Origin: Trematomus loennbergii
Taxonomy: Eukaryota > Chordata > Actinopteri > Perciformes > Nototheniidae
Direction: 5' to 3'
Length of the DNA stretch: 64,000 nucleotides
NCBI GenBank assembly: GCA_012861695.1
Contig: JAAOOA010000086.1
Location: 6,560,385-6,624,384 of the forward strand
The notes beneath the pieces are model-generated. The model saw only the letters and a list, made by a program, of their open reading frames with translations, did no database searches and was not told the origin of the DNA. The position numbers and the translations under genes were made by a program. Shown piece by piece: positions 35,411 through 63,558 of the stretch; within the stretch, counting starts at the first letter, position 1, and each line of letters begins with the position of its first letter.

Positions 35411-35955
35411 TAGGGATGGGAATTTGAAATATATATTCGAATATTCGACCCCCAAAAAAACGTTTAACCGATTAACCGAAATGTACATATCCTATAAAAA
35501 AAAAAAAATGTGGGAAAAATGTTTACAAAAAAAGAAAATACATGTTCAAATAAGTATAGAAACCAAGTCGAATTTGTCAAATGTATGGAACTGGTGATCA
35601 CAGTTTGAACAGTTGACAGCTATAGGCCTACAGCTTTCATGCTTAAAACATAACTTGGTTTTCTGATGGATTTGGACATAAACGCGAGTGAAGTATAACC
35701 GGACGCGAGAGAGAGAGATCAGCACCTGCAGCTCTGCCCGCTGTGAGGGGCCGGTGAGCGGAGCAAAACACACCTTTAGACCTAACACACCTATGGCACT
35801 GTCGTATACATTGAATTATTCCATTTGATCATATGTAATCAACTTAGGCACCCCTCCCAAAAAAAAAAAATTACAATAAAAATATTCATAACTCATATTC
35901 TCATATTCGAATACCTGAATAATTTCGAATATCCGATTAATCGTTCCCATCCCTA
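35411..35955. mobile_element. hAT-type MITE (TAGGGATGGGAA ends)
   Basis: Ends TAGGGATGGGAA and TTCCCATCCCTA (spaced variant), with ATTCGAATATTCG motifs inside both ends; the flanks TTATGCAC and ATATGGAC match at 6 of 8. No transposase. Confidence 0.75.
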
Positions 35956-35991
35956 ATATGGACCACATTGGTCTTAACCTAAATATTTTAA

Positions 35992-36404
35992 AGATGCCCT
36001 ATTATGCTTTTTGTGGTTTTCTCTTTTCCTGTAGTGTGTTATAAACGTTTCTTTCTGTGTAAATGGTCTGCAAAGGCTAAAATCCCAAAGTTCCCTCCAG
36101 AGGGAGTTTCTCTCCCACATTATGTTACACTCACGTTTCTATTGGCTGGTGCTCAAACACATTGCACGTGATAGCAGGCTAAGGGGCGGGACATCTCAAA
36201 GTGGTTGACCAATCACAACAGAGCCGGCCAGCTAACCAATCAGAGCAGACTGGGCTCTGGTTTCAGACAGAGGATGAAAAGAGGTGCTGCAGCACAGGCA
36301 GTATGAGAAAAATAAAGAGCTTTTTGAACATTAAAGCGTGTAACATGTCACAATAGAGGCACACAATACAATATAAAACTGAAAGTGAGCAGCATATGTC
36401 CTCT
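35992..36404. mobile_element. TTAA-type MITE family B, full copy (inverted)
   Basis: Left end AGATGCCCTATTATGC, right end GCATATGTCCTCT, TTAA on both sides (35988-35991, 36405-36408). Includes the conserved block CCAAAGTTCCCTCCAGAGGG. No ORF. Confidence 0.75.
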
Positions 36405-36408
36405 TTAA

Positions 36409-38668
36409 CAACGATTCAATAGAGATCACTATCAAGAGATCACTTTCAAGATGAACTGTAAAAACATCAGGTCAAATACTTTGCTTTAGTCCTACAATGA
36501 CACTCCCTTTAGCTGTGGCCAAGATGCTTTATAGCAAATATTACGGCAGAGACAATTTAGAAAGGAAGTCATTTCCTCCAGCTGTGCTCATGTGCTTTTG
36601 CCACTGCCCACCCCTTAAGGAGAATAGCGCCAGCTTAACCCATGAATTTAAAGAGAGAAGTGAGCTTGAACACACATTACGAGTGATTCTTTTGCATGAA
36701 GGTAACCTTAAAGTAAATAAAGGACCCTTTTTCACCACATATCTTACAATATACAATACAACATCATCTTTTGTTTAACACATCCCTACTCAACTATATT
36801 CGTTGCTACACGTTTGTTTTCTGTGTAAACATTTAATGTTAGCTAAATACAATATAAATACATTAGACTACACTTATCTAGGAGACTATATAAGTGTAAG
36901 GAAAGTACTTGGTGTGAACGCGGCTATAGTTTAAGATTGTCATCTTATGATTGCATGGCAAGAGATGAGTCCAGTTTGCTCATTGCTGAACATATTTAAG
37001 ATGATCTTGTAAAAATGATATTTATGCATTAGTTCCTTGTCAGTTTTTCAGTTAAGTATGACAGAAAGAGAGCTAATTTATCGGCATGTTTAAGAGTTTC
37101 TTGTTTGGACGTTAACTGACGATGTTTCAGTTTTGAAAACACTGGAAACCTCATCTCCACTAACATCTCATTACCTTTCTACAGCTGTACTTAGCAGGTC
37201 TCCGGTGTCACTGTTAACACTTGTGTGAATCACTGTGGGATGTTTGAAAAAGGTCATGGCCTCTCTGAATTATTAAGTTAAAAAAGGAAGTACATTTCTA
37301 ATTTGTGTTGGGGGGGCTTAAGGTCCTTTTTTTATGCATCATTATAATGCACTAAATTCGTCGTAAAATCTAATGTGCGGTCCTTCTGCTCACTAAAAGT
37401 AGCCTTGAAATGTGTGTTTCTACGAGGACCAAATGTTCTCACAGAAATCCTCTAAAGTGAGGATGTTTGCTTGACCTCTTCTCTAAAAAGAAGGAACATT
37501 GAGCCGCTCACAATGAGGAGGTGCAGTCTGTGCTGCTTTTCTATTCGGTCCATTAACAGTGTAATAACCTCAAGGCTGGGTGATGCCTGACAACAGAACA
37601 ACGGCTACGTGGGTGAGTGCATTCTGTAGACATAAGAGGGTGCCTCTTATGGTCTAACAGTTTAAAAATAACTGTTTTCAACTTTACAATGACACATATA
37701 TTATACTACATGAAACATGTCCTTTTTATAACATAGTAAGCATTCAATTTGACAACAGAGATTTGGATTATCGTGCATTTTGCAAATTCTGAGAAACTGT
37801 TGGATTATTTTCTCCACTTGAAAAGGCAGTTTAATTTTTTTAACGTTTTAAAATTGTTTTTTTGTAGAGATTGCTAGAGGCAGAAAACTACATATTGTGT
37901 GTGTAATGGGTAACCTTCAATGTAAATCACAGATTGAGATAAGATACTGTAGCTTATAGTGAATACTACGTACATATATAGCTGGCTTGTGACCATAGAT
38001 GTTTAAAGAGAACTGGATATATGGCGTTGGAGCGGCGGCCACGTTTATTTCTATAAAAGTTGCTCGGTGGCGCATGGAGCCAAAATGGCCTGATCGAGAA
38101 CAAAAATACCCAGATCATTTGGCCACTTCTGGCCCATAGAGCATGCGTACTTGTATCTTCCCGAAGCCATGGTGGATCTCAGCTCAGTCAAATAAATGGA
38201 GGGACATTTATTCAGCTTTTAGCGCATTTTATGTCTCTATCTCAATATAAGTCAATGGGAAAAAGCTTTTTGTTTCCAATGGTGTCCCATGACTGACAGC
38301 GGTGTTGTTGGGGCTTGCTTGTGGCATTAGAATAGCTGGTCACCTTTTAAGACAGCACGAGCCGCTGTTGTCGCTGCTAGCATCGGTGCTAATTAGAGCT
38401 CCTTCACTTTATCAGCAGGGGTCTTCAGGTTGAGGTTATAGGGAACAAATGAAAACGCTGATGGTCTCATCATTCTAAAGCAATTACATTGTGCTATCAA
38501 AATTGACTTAATAAATATACGTTTCTGCAAAAACGTGTCTTTTGGCACTTATACATAGGTTATTTATAGGACGTTGTGCTAAGATTGCTCTCTAGAAACA
38601 TGACAAGCAGGGTCAGGGTTTACGTTGTTTCCCCATGTCTATTAGCTGATGGTATCTAATTAGCTCGA

Positions 38669-38699
<31 letters not shown>

Positions 38700-40269
38700 A
38701 CAACATAAACATTATTAGCTCCTGGGGACCACCTGTTCTGTCCAGAGTCCCGCATCAGATTAGCAGGGTTTTAGTCGGTATCACAACAAAACAGTGTGAG
38801 CTCAGCTGTCTGTGGCCCCCGGGTCCCTGTGGATCTGTCTGGTCATGTTAGAACAAAGTCACTTTAGATTTAGGCTTCTAGCTGAAGCTTTTATCCAAAT
38901 GGATTGAATGCTCTTGAGCACTGAGTGCAACAACAGGATAATGACTTTAGCCTGATTTGTGAAACATTATACATCGAAACGTTCCTAGATTACTGTTTCT
39001 GTTTTATGTGACTGCCTTTTTAAAGTTAAATCAAAGTGTTGTGTTTTGTGTATGTTGGTTGGTATACTTTATATGATATTTTGTAAAAAATACAGGCCGT
39101 TGAGCTGGTTTGTCAATGAGTCACAAGCACAGCGGTGTCAATTGATAGTCTGAGCTTCCTGACGGTTTTCCCTGGAATCAACAATGACAACTAGAAATGC
39201 ATTTCCTGCTGAAAATGCGTGCGAATGCTGTAAACTGTGAACATGTGTGGCTGAATTTAGCAGAAAAAGCTGAATATGTTATTAGCTGAATGGTAGCTGC
39301 TTTTAGCTACAGAACCAAGTCAGTGTGTTGCTGAACTTAGCGGAGAAATGCAGAAAAGTGAAATGATTTGAATCAAATTGTTACAGCTCAAATGCATTGC
39401 AATGACTTTGTTGAAAACTTGACAGTGAAATGTTAAACTGGAAGAGTAGGAAAAATAGTGAAGAAGCTTAATATTTAAAAGAAAAGGTTTAAAAAAGGTA
39501 TAAACAACAACATGTATAGCCTCAATGTCCTGAAATGGCTGAATAATGTAATAGTTGAATGGTTTCTGTAGCTGAAAGTAGGCTGAAGAAGTTAGATATT
39601 AAATGTAAGTAGTAGTGAATGAATGTGTAGTTAGTGTGAATAATGTAAACAGCATTCGCACTAATAAACAGCTTTCAAGTTCTTAGGAAGTCAGGCCCTA
39701 TGACATGTAATAAATTATGTGTTTGGCATTATAATGTGAGCGGAAAAGGCTGCAGTGTGACTAAGTGTATTATTAAGTACTGCACTTATGTTCATCTCAG
39801 AGTAACTTGAACAATACTTGAGTATTTATGCTACATTACAACTCTACTGAACTTCTATAAAGTAAATAAACTGTGTTATTTTTTCTCCATTTGGAACTGT
39901 TGCTAAGTTACTGTTGCTCGGATTCAAATTTCACATACAAGACGTGATTACCAGTTTAAGAAAAATGTACATTGTTTATTTTTAAACTACAGCTAAACAA
40001 TTTCAAATAATCCCATTTAGATGGAATGATCACTTTCACCTAACTATTCTTTCATTGGAATGAAATACACATTAGGATGATTGCAGTGTGATTTTCGTGG
40101 GGATCTGTAACAAACAAAGACGATCAGTCTGTAGAGAACAATGTAGAGTCTGTAGAGAACAATGCTTCAGGCCAAGAAATTCTCCGCAAGAGACAATATT
40201 TAATAAAAAAGCATTTTTTAAACAAATATATCTCCTGCAATTAAAAAATTGCATAGGCATATTGCCATA
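36409..40269. other. AT-rich noncoding DNA
   Basis: No gene recognised. Poly-C/CA at 38669-38702; a GC-richer patch near 38030-38170 with no clear identity. Confidence 0.6.
38669..38702. repeat. Poly-C plus (CA)n
   Basis: 17 consecutive C followed directly by about eight CA units; a difficult stretch for sequencing. Confidence 0.9.
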
Positions 40270-41230
40270 TCAGTAACATTTAGATTAATTGTTGGAGCAG
40301 CTTGACCGGTGGGTGCTGAGACGGACATATTGTTTTCTGTCTGTGAGGTAGGATGAAAGCCATGAGAGTGCAGTACCAGTGATCCCAATGTCTGCCAGAC
40401 GTTTGATAAGCAGTTTGTGCGAGATGGTGTCAAAGGCAGCTGTGAGGTCAAGGAGGATTAGGATGGTGAGCAGTCCAGAGTCAGCTGCACGGAGGAGGTC
40501 GTTGGTGATTTTTACCAGCGCTGTTTCGGTGCTGTGCTTTGAGCGGAAAACCCGATTGGAAGGGTTCATGAAGGTTGTTTTTGTCCAGGTGTTGTTGAAG
40601 TTGGCCAGCAACCACTCTTTCAAGGGTTTTTGAGATGAAGGAGAGGTTAGAGATGGGCCTGTAGTTATTCAGGTAATCTCGGTCAGCTCCAGGTCTTTTG
40701 AGTGTTGGTGTTATTGCAGCAGTTTTGAGGTTTGGCGGTACAGTTCCAGTTGCGAGGGACGAGTTAATGATTCTTGTGATCAAGGGGCAAGTAGAGGGCA
40801 CACAGGCTTTAACGAGGGCAGTGGGGAGTGGGTCGAGCTGACAGGTAGTAGGTTTGGATTTACGGATGAGCTCAGTGATGGAGAACTCAGTAGCTGGTGA
40901 AAGATTGGACAGGGTGGGGATTAGCTGGTGACTGGTGGAGCTCAGCCACTGTGGGTCGTCTTTGGCTGGATGCAGCCAGTTGCAGGTGGATGGTGTTGAT
41001 TTTGCTATTGAAGAAATTCAGAAAGTCATTGCAGTCATCAGATGAGATGTCTGTGGGGAGGGTTGAAGTAGGTGTCTGACGGTTAAGAAGAGGTTTCTCG
41101 TGTTACCTTTTCCAGAACTGATGAGGTTGGAGTAGTAGGAGGACTTAGCGGTGGTGAGGGCGTTCTTGTTAAGGCAGAAGTGTTGAGGCTGGCAGTGATT
41201 CATCTTGTTGCATAACAGCAATCAACTTCC
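40270..41230 (-). mobile_element. L2-like LINE fragment with reverse transcriptase fingers/palm
   Basis: Minus-strand frames read YRPISNLSFISKTLERVVAG, FRSKHSTETALVKITNDLLR, LLDLTAAFDTISHKLL and LSSYLTDRKQYV, reverse transcriptase blocks of L2-type LINEs. Split by a frameshift near 40620-40650 and truncated at both ends. Confidence 0.85.
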
Positions 41231-41439
41231 ACAGATGCACACCTGTATACAGCACACAGATTCTAACACTGAAGCGTGTGTGTCTGTTTTGTGCTGTGAT
41301 TATTATGCTGTCGTTTGGCAGATCTTGTCTGAACAGCCTGAGAACTTCACAATCTTGGCTTGATTTGTTATCAACATGCTCACACACATTTTGTTCCACA
41401 CTTGTCCTCCTACTCTACTGCTGCTCAATTCAGTGTACG

Positions 41440-41440
<1 letters not shown>

Positions 41441-41491
<51 letters not shown>

Positions 41492-41506
41492 ACACACACA
41501 CACACA

Positions 41507-41581
<75 letters not shown>

Positions 41582-41582
41582 A

Positions 41583-41621
<39 letters not shown>

Positions 41622-41631
41622 CACACACACA

Positions 41632-41675
<44 letters not shown>

Positions 41676-41678
41676 ACT
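41441..41678. repeat. (CA)n microsatellite, long and imperfect
   Basis: About 238 bases of CA with CC and TA slips. The ORFs here are low-complexity artefacts. Confidence 0.98.
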
Positions 41679-41699
41679 CTTTAAACGACTAGGCTAGAG

Positions 41700-42573
41700 G
41701 TTGTTAGATGTGTACTTGATATTTAAAATAAAAAACAATTATATACGTTTCAGACGCTTTTCCTTTCTTTTGCTCATTGTCACACATACTTTAGAAACAC
41801 ATTCAGTCTCTCCATTCAAGATTGCAAACACGTTTTGTTTTTTTCTGGACAATAAAGCTTGCTGTTCTTATTCTTGCCATCTGTGCACTTCACTGAAATT
41901 AAGGTTGGGAAAAACAGGCAGTACTGTGTGTTCTCAGGACAGATATAGGGTGTGAGTTTTCCAGTGATGGTAAGTAGTTAAGTATTGCACACATATAAAT
42001 TGGCCTATACTCCATTCCATTACAATTTAGAAGCAACTATTATGGAGTACTATAGTACTTTATACCCAAACATGTATTGTACTGCAGTTAAAAGTTACAG
42101 CATATAAAATAAATTCGCCTAAACACCAATGAAATGCTCTTTTCCTTTACATTGTATTACAAAATACAACAAAATATAGCCTATTAGGTAACTTTTTAGA
42201 TGCATGATTTCAGAAATAATTTATTTTTCCCACAGTAAGGAAATGTACAATTTCATTAGATTCAAATGTGTACTCTTCTGTACATCTTCTTAAGTGAATC
42301 ATCTGAATACATCCTGTACCTGTTAAAAATATCCTTCTTTTGCTCTCTGTCAATCGTTTTTCAATACTTCAGTGCAGAATACAACAAATACTTGTTGAAT
42401 GGATTCATTGTCATTTATTCATCAATTATTACATGGCTTAGTTGAATACTCGATTCTGATTGGTCAATTCAGAACACGTGACACGTTGTTATTCCAGAAC
42501 AGACAGACCGCTGTCAAGGATTTATGACCGTTGTTAAGGACGCTCAAATCTGCAGAAAGAAGTCCGGTCGATT
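41700..42573. other. Noncoding DNA upstream of the 621-codon ORF
   Basis: Mostly AT-rich; palindromes begin at 42575. A partial RFX-type half site (CTAGCAAC) follows at about 42979. Confidence 0.5.
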
Positions 42574-42620
42574 GAACTGTATACAGTTTGGCTGAAAGCA
42601 AACTGCATGCAGTTTGCTTT
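42574..42620. repeat. Tandem palindromes upstream of the 621-codon ORF
   Basis: A 14-base palindrome AACTGTATACAGTT (42575-42588) is followed by a perfect 26-base palindrome (42595-42620, centre GCATGC, arms AAAGCAAACTGCA). Both share AACTG/CAGTT arms. About 590 bases upstream of the ORF. Confidence 0.75.
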
Positions 42621-43021
42621 TCAGGCAGATCTAGATCCCTCCGCTTCGCGTCGGGCTCCTGATCAGCCTGTGGTGTTCTTTTCCCCATAATGACCGCGTC
42701 GCTGCACATTATCCCTTACTTATCTGTCACTCTCAATTGCAACTTCTCAAGTTATGTTCCGTTGGTCAACAAAACAAGATGTTGTCTGAAAAACTGGATA
42801 TTTTTCACAACTTTCTGACATTTTGTTGTTGCAAATGATCAACTCAGATTGAAGTTCTCCTGATTCAGTTGTACATGTTGAGTTTTAGACAGTTTTCCAG
42901 TGAAACAAGATTTAATGGTCTAAAAATGTTTATTTTTAAAATATTATGTAATGGAACCTCCCATGAGGTGCCACGTGCCTAGCAACCGTGACACGGAACA
43001 GTTTTTTATAGCAAGGTGATG

Positions 43022-43065
43022 AATCATTTTGGAATGCCTTTGGTTTCAAAGGCATTCCAAATGAT
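43022..43065. repeat. Hairpin in the 5' flank of the 621-codon ORF
   Basis: Arms TGGAATGCCTTTG and CAAAGGCATTCCA around a GTTT loop, extended by ATCATTT/AAATGAT with one bulged T. It lies 140 bases before the ATG, so it may be in the 5'UTR. Confidence 0.75.
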
Positions 43066-43207
43066 GTCATGACAGCATTTCAAAAGTTTGCAAATAGGAC
43101 CCACATTCAGATTCCAAATCGCTTCGGTAGTTTAACACACCAGCGCATTCAAAACATTTACAGAACACATCTAAGATTATCTGCAATAATTATTCAGGAA
43201 CAATACC

Positions 43208-45073
43208 ATGGATAGACAAGGAACACCACAGACAATGGGCACACTGGAGGTTAGGGTGGATAATGTTCGTCCCCAGGTGGAGAACTTTTATAAAAGCATA
43301 ACTAAAGAACAGTTGCTGTTGTTAGATACCGGCACCCCGGATGACGCAACTAAAGTTTTGTTGGCAGAACTTGTTTTAAGCATTGTAACATCTGTGACTT
43401 CACACTTGTTGAAGGGTATTGTGAACACAAATGTTGTTGTGTCGGAGGAGAGTATTGTGCTAAGTATGGGCACCACACTCACTCAGAGTGTTGCCGACGT
43501 CTTGGGCTTGAAGGATCCTTCTGTGCAGAGTGTTAGCTCGAAGCGCTTGAGAACCTTGATCAGTAAAGAGGTTGTAAGAAGTCTCAACTCTTCCCTCACC
43601 AGTATGCGCTCTGCAGAGTTTACAATAAGCCAGCATGTCACTCAACCTAACAGACTTAATACTATGGTTGGTCATGCCACCAAAATGTTAAAGGAATTTG
43701 CCGCCAAGACGAGATTCTTGTGCTCTCGACCAAAAGAATACTTGCTGGCAGAATCAAAAAATGACGAAGATATGAGGCAGGCAAGCAACAGTGACCACTC
43801 TCAGTCCCCAGTCAAAAGTGCAAGGACTGAGACCCCAGAGAATAGCTCATCCCCTGGCAGCTCTGACTCTGCAAAAAGTAAAACTGTCCAGGACATAATC
43901 AATAAGGAGGTGAAAGAGATCATTGGACCTCTTTTGACTCCTGTGTCTGATACTGACTCCCAGATTGTGCAGTCTCAAAGCTCTCAGGAGAGTTCAGTTC
44001 TTGCAGACGATATTGCAATGGCAATAGCTGAAGGACTGGAGGGTTTCGAGGAGATGGCAGCTGCAGCAACCCCAACATCAGAAAGAGCGGATAAGCGCAA
44101 ACTTTCTTTGGAAGATATAGAGCACAAGATAAGGAACTTTTTTACGAAACACTTTGCAAAAGCATGGATACTTCGCATCTTTGCACAACTGAAGTCTACA
44201 TTTCAGAAGGGCTCCAAAGCTGACAGCAGGTCCACAGTGCAGTCACTTATGGATGATGTAGATCGTTTGCTTCAGCCAAGGGATGGGAAAAAAACACAGG
44301 TTGGAGATCAGATTAGTGTGTTCAAGGGTCTTAACACTATTCCCAGTGCTGGAGTCCTTGTGTTCACAAAGAAACTGACTGATATCCTCCTCTCATACCT
44401 CCTCAAACATGAATTGCCTGATATTATCCCAGGACAAATTCAAAAGCAGGCACCTCGCACATCAGTGGCTCCTCAGCCCTCAACTCACACTGACACATAT
44501 TTGTCACGTTCGAAGAAGCGTATTGAGGTACAAAACAAAGTGTGGGATTTCATGGTACTCATGAAGTGGTGGCAGAAAACTCAGGTTGGTGGCCACAGTG
44601 ATAGAGTACAAAGTGCCCTTAAGGACAGCCAGTCACTGGTACGAACACCGGTGAGAGTAGTTGAAACGTCAAAGGAAACAAAAGCGGCAATCAAATTAAT
44701 CTTGCAGAGGCTGGTTTCGCGGATTTTTATGAAAGCTCAAGTGGACTGCGCCCTTGAAAACGTTAATGACATCGTTAGACGTCTGTTTGAGAAAACAATG
44801 GCCGATATCGAGTGGGTTGATTTTGGTACCAAACCTGGGGCCTTGAAAGATCTTGACAAGGCCATTTTCCGGGACTTATGTAAGGTGTACGGCTGCGCGG
44901 AAATGGTGCTTAGCTCTTTGTACTTAGAGGATCCTGCACTGCAGAAACACATTGCCCTCATCGTCACACATCGGCTGACGACAACACCAAGAAAGGGTAG
45001 CCAAATCTGCAGATTCTTCTCCTCAGTGGGCGGAATCTCAGATGTCTGCAGGAAAGGGTCTTGTATTATTTAA
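43208..45073 (+). CDS. Intact intronless 621-codon ORF, unrecognised protein
   Basis: An ATG-to-TAA ORF of 621 codons with no internal stop or intron, far too long for chance here. I do not recognise the family. N-terminal third: predicted helices (SIVTSVTSHLLKGI, SKRLRTLISKEVVRSLNSSL). Residues about 185-225: an acidic Ser/Pro-rich linker. Then helical blocks such as VQDIINKEVKEIIGPLL, KRKLSLEDIEHKIRNFFTKH and KKLTDILLSYLLKHELPDI. C-terminal block: KAAIKLILQRLVSRIF and KDLDKAIFRDLCKVYGC. No signal peptide, clear membrane span, zinc finger or transposase motif is seen. The tail KGSCII puts Cys third from the end, one residue short of a CaaX box. Codon use is AT-richer than rnf19b or ak2. AATAAATAAA lies 180 bases after the stop. 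It may be a fish-restricted single-exon family or an old retrocopy. Confidence 0.8.
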   Translation: MDRQGTPQTMGTLEVRVDNVRPQVENFYKSITKEQLLLLDTGTPDDATKVLLAELVLSIVTSVTSHLLKGIVNTNVVVSEESIVLSMGTTLTQSVADVLGLKDPSVQSVSSKRLRTLISKEVVRSLNSSLTSMRSAEFTISQHVTQPNRLNTMVGHATKMLKEFAAKTRFLCSRPKEYLLAESKNDEDMRQASNSDHSQSPVKSARTETPENSSSPGSSDSAKSKTVQDIINKEVKEIIGPLLTPVSDTDSQIVQSQSSQESSVLADDIAMAIAEGLEGFEEMAAAATPTSERADKRKLSLEDIEHKIRNFFTKHFAKAWILRIFAQLKSTFQKGSKADSRSTVQSLMDDVDRLLQPRDGKKTQVGDQISVFKGLNTIPSAGVLVFTKKLTDILLSYLLKHELPDIIPGQIQKQAPRTSVAPQPSTHTDTYLSRSKKRIEVQNKVWDFMVLMKWWQKTQVGGHSDRVQSALKDSQSLVRTPVRVVETSKETKAAIKLILQRLVSRIFMKAQVDCALENVNDIVRRLFEKTMADIEWVDFGTKPGALKDLDKAIFRDLCKVYGCAEMVLSSLYLEDPALQKHIALIVTHRLTTTPRKGSQICRFFSSVGGISDVCRKGSCII

Positions 45074-45252
45074 GTGAAAGGGTTTTTGGAGGTTTACACC
45101 GGGTACTCCGGGTTCCCTGTGTTCAATGAATGAAACAAAAACAACAGCAATCCCGTTTTTACTTGTTTTCTGACTACCGCTGTATGTTGGGTTTTCTCCA
45201 GAATTTTCCGGTTTTCCCGTCTTCAATGAATTTAAAGGGAAAAGGGATATTG

Positions 45253-45262
45253 AATAAATAAA
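45253..45262 (+). terminator. Overlapping poly(A) signals of the 621-codon ORF
   Basis: AATAAATAAA (two overlapping AATAAA hexamers) 180 bases past the stop codon, supporting an independent transcript. Confidence 0.5.
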
Positions 45263-45475
45263 CCCTTAAATTTCTTTTCTTAGGTGTTTCAACCAAACAC
45301 TTAAAATACATAATCAAAAATAAAATGCAACTAAATAACTTAAAAGCATGCTGTTTAGTATTTCTTACACACTCCTTAACATCAGCTTACACAGCCTGTA
45401 ATTGTAGTGAGGACACAGAATGTAATTATACATACGTATACACAAGTATCACTTTTCAACTGTGTTCATTCAGAG

Positions 45476-45594
<119 letters not shown>

Positions 45595-46015
45595 ATGTTC
45601 ATATACAGGTTTCAACATGTATTTTAATGTTTTTATTACAGATTTAGAAGTGAATTTATAATCTGATATTTAAAGAAATAAACATCCATTTATATATGAG
45701 TTACATGTGTCTGTGTCCATTTGAACGTGTCTTTTCATGAGTCTGTTTTAAGGATTTCAAAGTGTTTTTTTATAGGAAGAAAAGAACATATGTTTGTGTG
45801 TATATTTACATGCATATCATTATCACATAATTCTTTCCTTTTTCATTTGCGTGTGTCAGAGGTGTGTAAGGAAGTGTGTGGGTGTGTGTGTGTACATGTA
45901 ATGAATATAATCATTATATTAAATGTATGTGTGTGACTGGTGTTGGTTGACAGGTGTAAGCAAGCCTTCTAATGCTTCTATATGTAGGAATAATCACGTG
46001 TGTGTGTATATTTTC

Positions 46016-46037
46016 GTGTGTGTGTGTGTGTGTGTGT

Positions 46038-46125
<88 letters not shown>
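46016..46125. repeat. (GT)n microsatellite
   Basis: About 110 bases, one slip, 50 bases before the RFX X-box. Confidence 0.97.
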
Positions 46126-46127
<2 letters not shown>

Positions 46128-46175
46128 TGAGTGCCAGTCACAGAGTGGGTCGCTGTTGCCTCGCTCATAGTGAGC

Positions 46176-46189
46176 GTCACCATGGCAAC
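46176..46189. promoter_or_regulatory. Perfect RFX X-box
   Basis: GTCACCATGGCAAC is a full match to the RFX-family X-box (GTNRCC, 0-3 spacer, RGYAAC), about 1 kb upstream of the rnf19b start and directly after a GT array. Candidate promoter or enhancer element; function is inferred. Confidence 0.45.
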
Positions 46190-46566
46190 GGCACTAGCAG
46201 CGCAGTGTGAAGTGGAGAGAAGAGCTTGTGGTACTGAGCATGATGGAGATTATATTTATATATATATACAGAGAGACTGGTTGATGATGTCATGTATTTC
46301 ACTATAACATGCTTCTCATTTGAATTGAACCTTTTAAATTAAGGTTATTTAACACATACAGTGTAGCATTAGCTTGTGTGTATCTGTGTGTGTTTATTTA
46401 AATGCTTCAGCCCAGATGGGTTATCAGTTCACGGTCACAAGAGTTAATGATCAAATTGAAACCCAGGAAGAGCAAAGCCGAGACAAAAAGAGAGGGAGGG
46501 AGCGAGGTGTGTGTCATACTGAGCATGCTCTTTGTGCTAACTTCCTGCTCTCCTCTTCCTGACAGA

Positions 46567-46734
46567 AAACAGCATACAGAGAGAGACCGGCGTTCAACAA
46601 GAACAGAGGAAGACGAGCTGAGTAGAGGCTCAGCTGAGGAGAATTCAATCCATTCTGAGGATAAATCATAACATTCAGACTGACCTGTGGATGATTCAGT
46701 TTTCATTCCTTTTTTTACCCTGTATATTTTTTAA
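46567..46734 (+). other. Possible rnf19b 5' noncoding exon
   Basis: A CTTCCTGACAG acceptor-like site at 46566 and a consensus AAG|GTGAGT donor at 46735 bracket a purine-rich segment without a useful ORF, about 430 bases upstream of the rnf19b start codon. Speculative without transcript data. Confidence 0.3.
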
Positions 46735-47161
46735 GGTGAGTAATTCATCGGAACAGACATGAACATGAACATTTTGATAATCGCAGTAAGGTGTCACCTC
46801 GACGTCTGCCTGGGAGATGAAAGAATTGCAACTTTTGAACGCCGAGTTTAAGAGAAACATTGGGAACTTAAGGGGATTTATTTTTCACATTGAACTTTCA
46901 TTTTCAGTTTTTACGTCACTGTTATTTTACTCTTTACGGGTAACGTTTTCTTTTCTCATAAAAGGAAGAGAAGGGGGTGACTGGCCAAGTTTCTCTAACA
47001 GGAACTCAGATATCATTTGCATTCCAGTTTGGTTCTCACAGGGGACAAGTCCTCCCTTGTGTGTGTGACTCAGTGTGTTTTTGTGAAGCTGAGTGTCCCT
47101 CTGCAAGACATTAACGTGTCTCGGGGGGCAATACCCGGGCCGGTGTGTCTCTTCTGGGATC

Positions 47162-63558
<16,397 letters not shown>

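Noticed and set aside
45053..45073. CaaX prenylation box at the end of the 621-codon ORF
   Set aside because: The tail is GSCII: Cys is third from the end, whereas CaaX needs it fourth.
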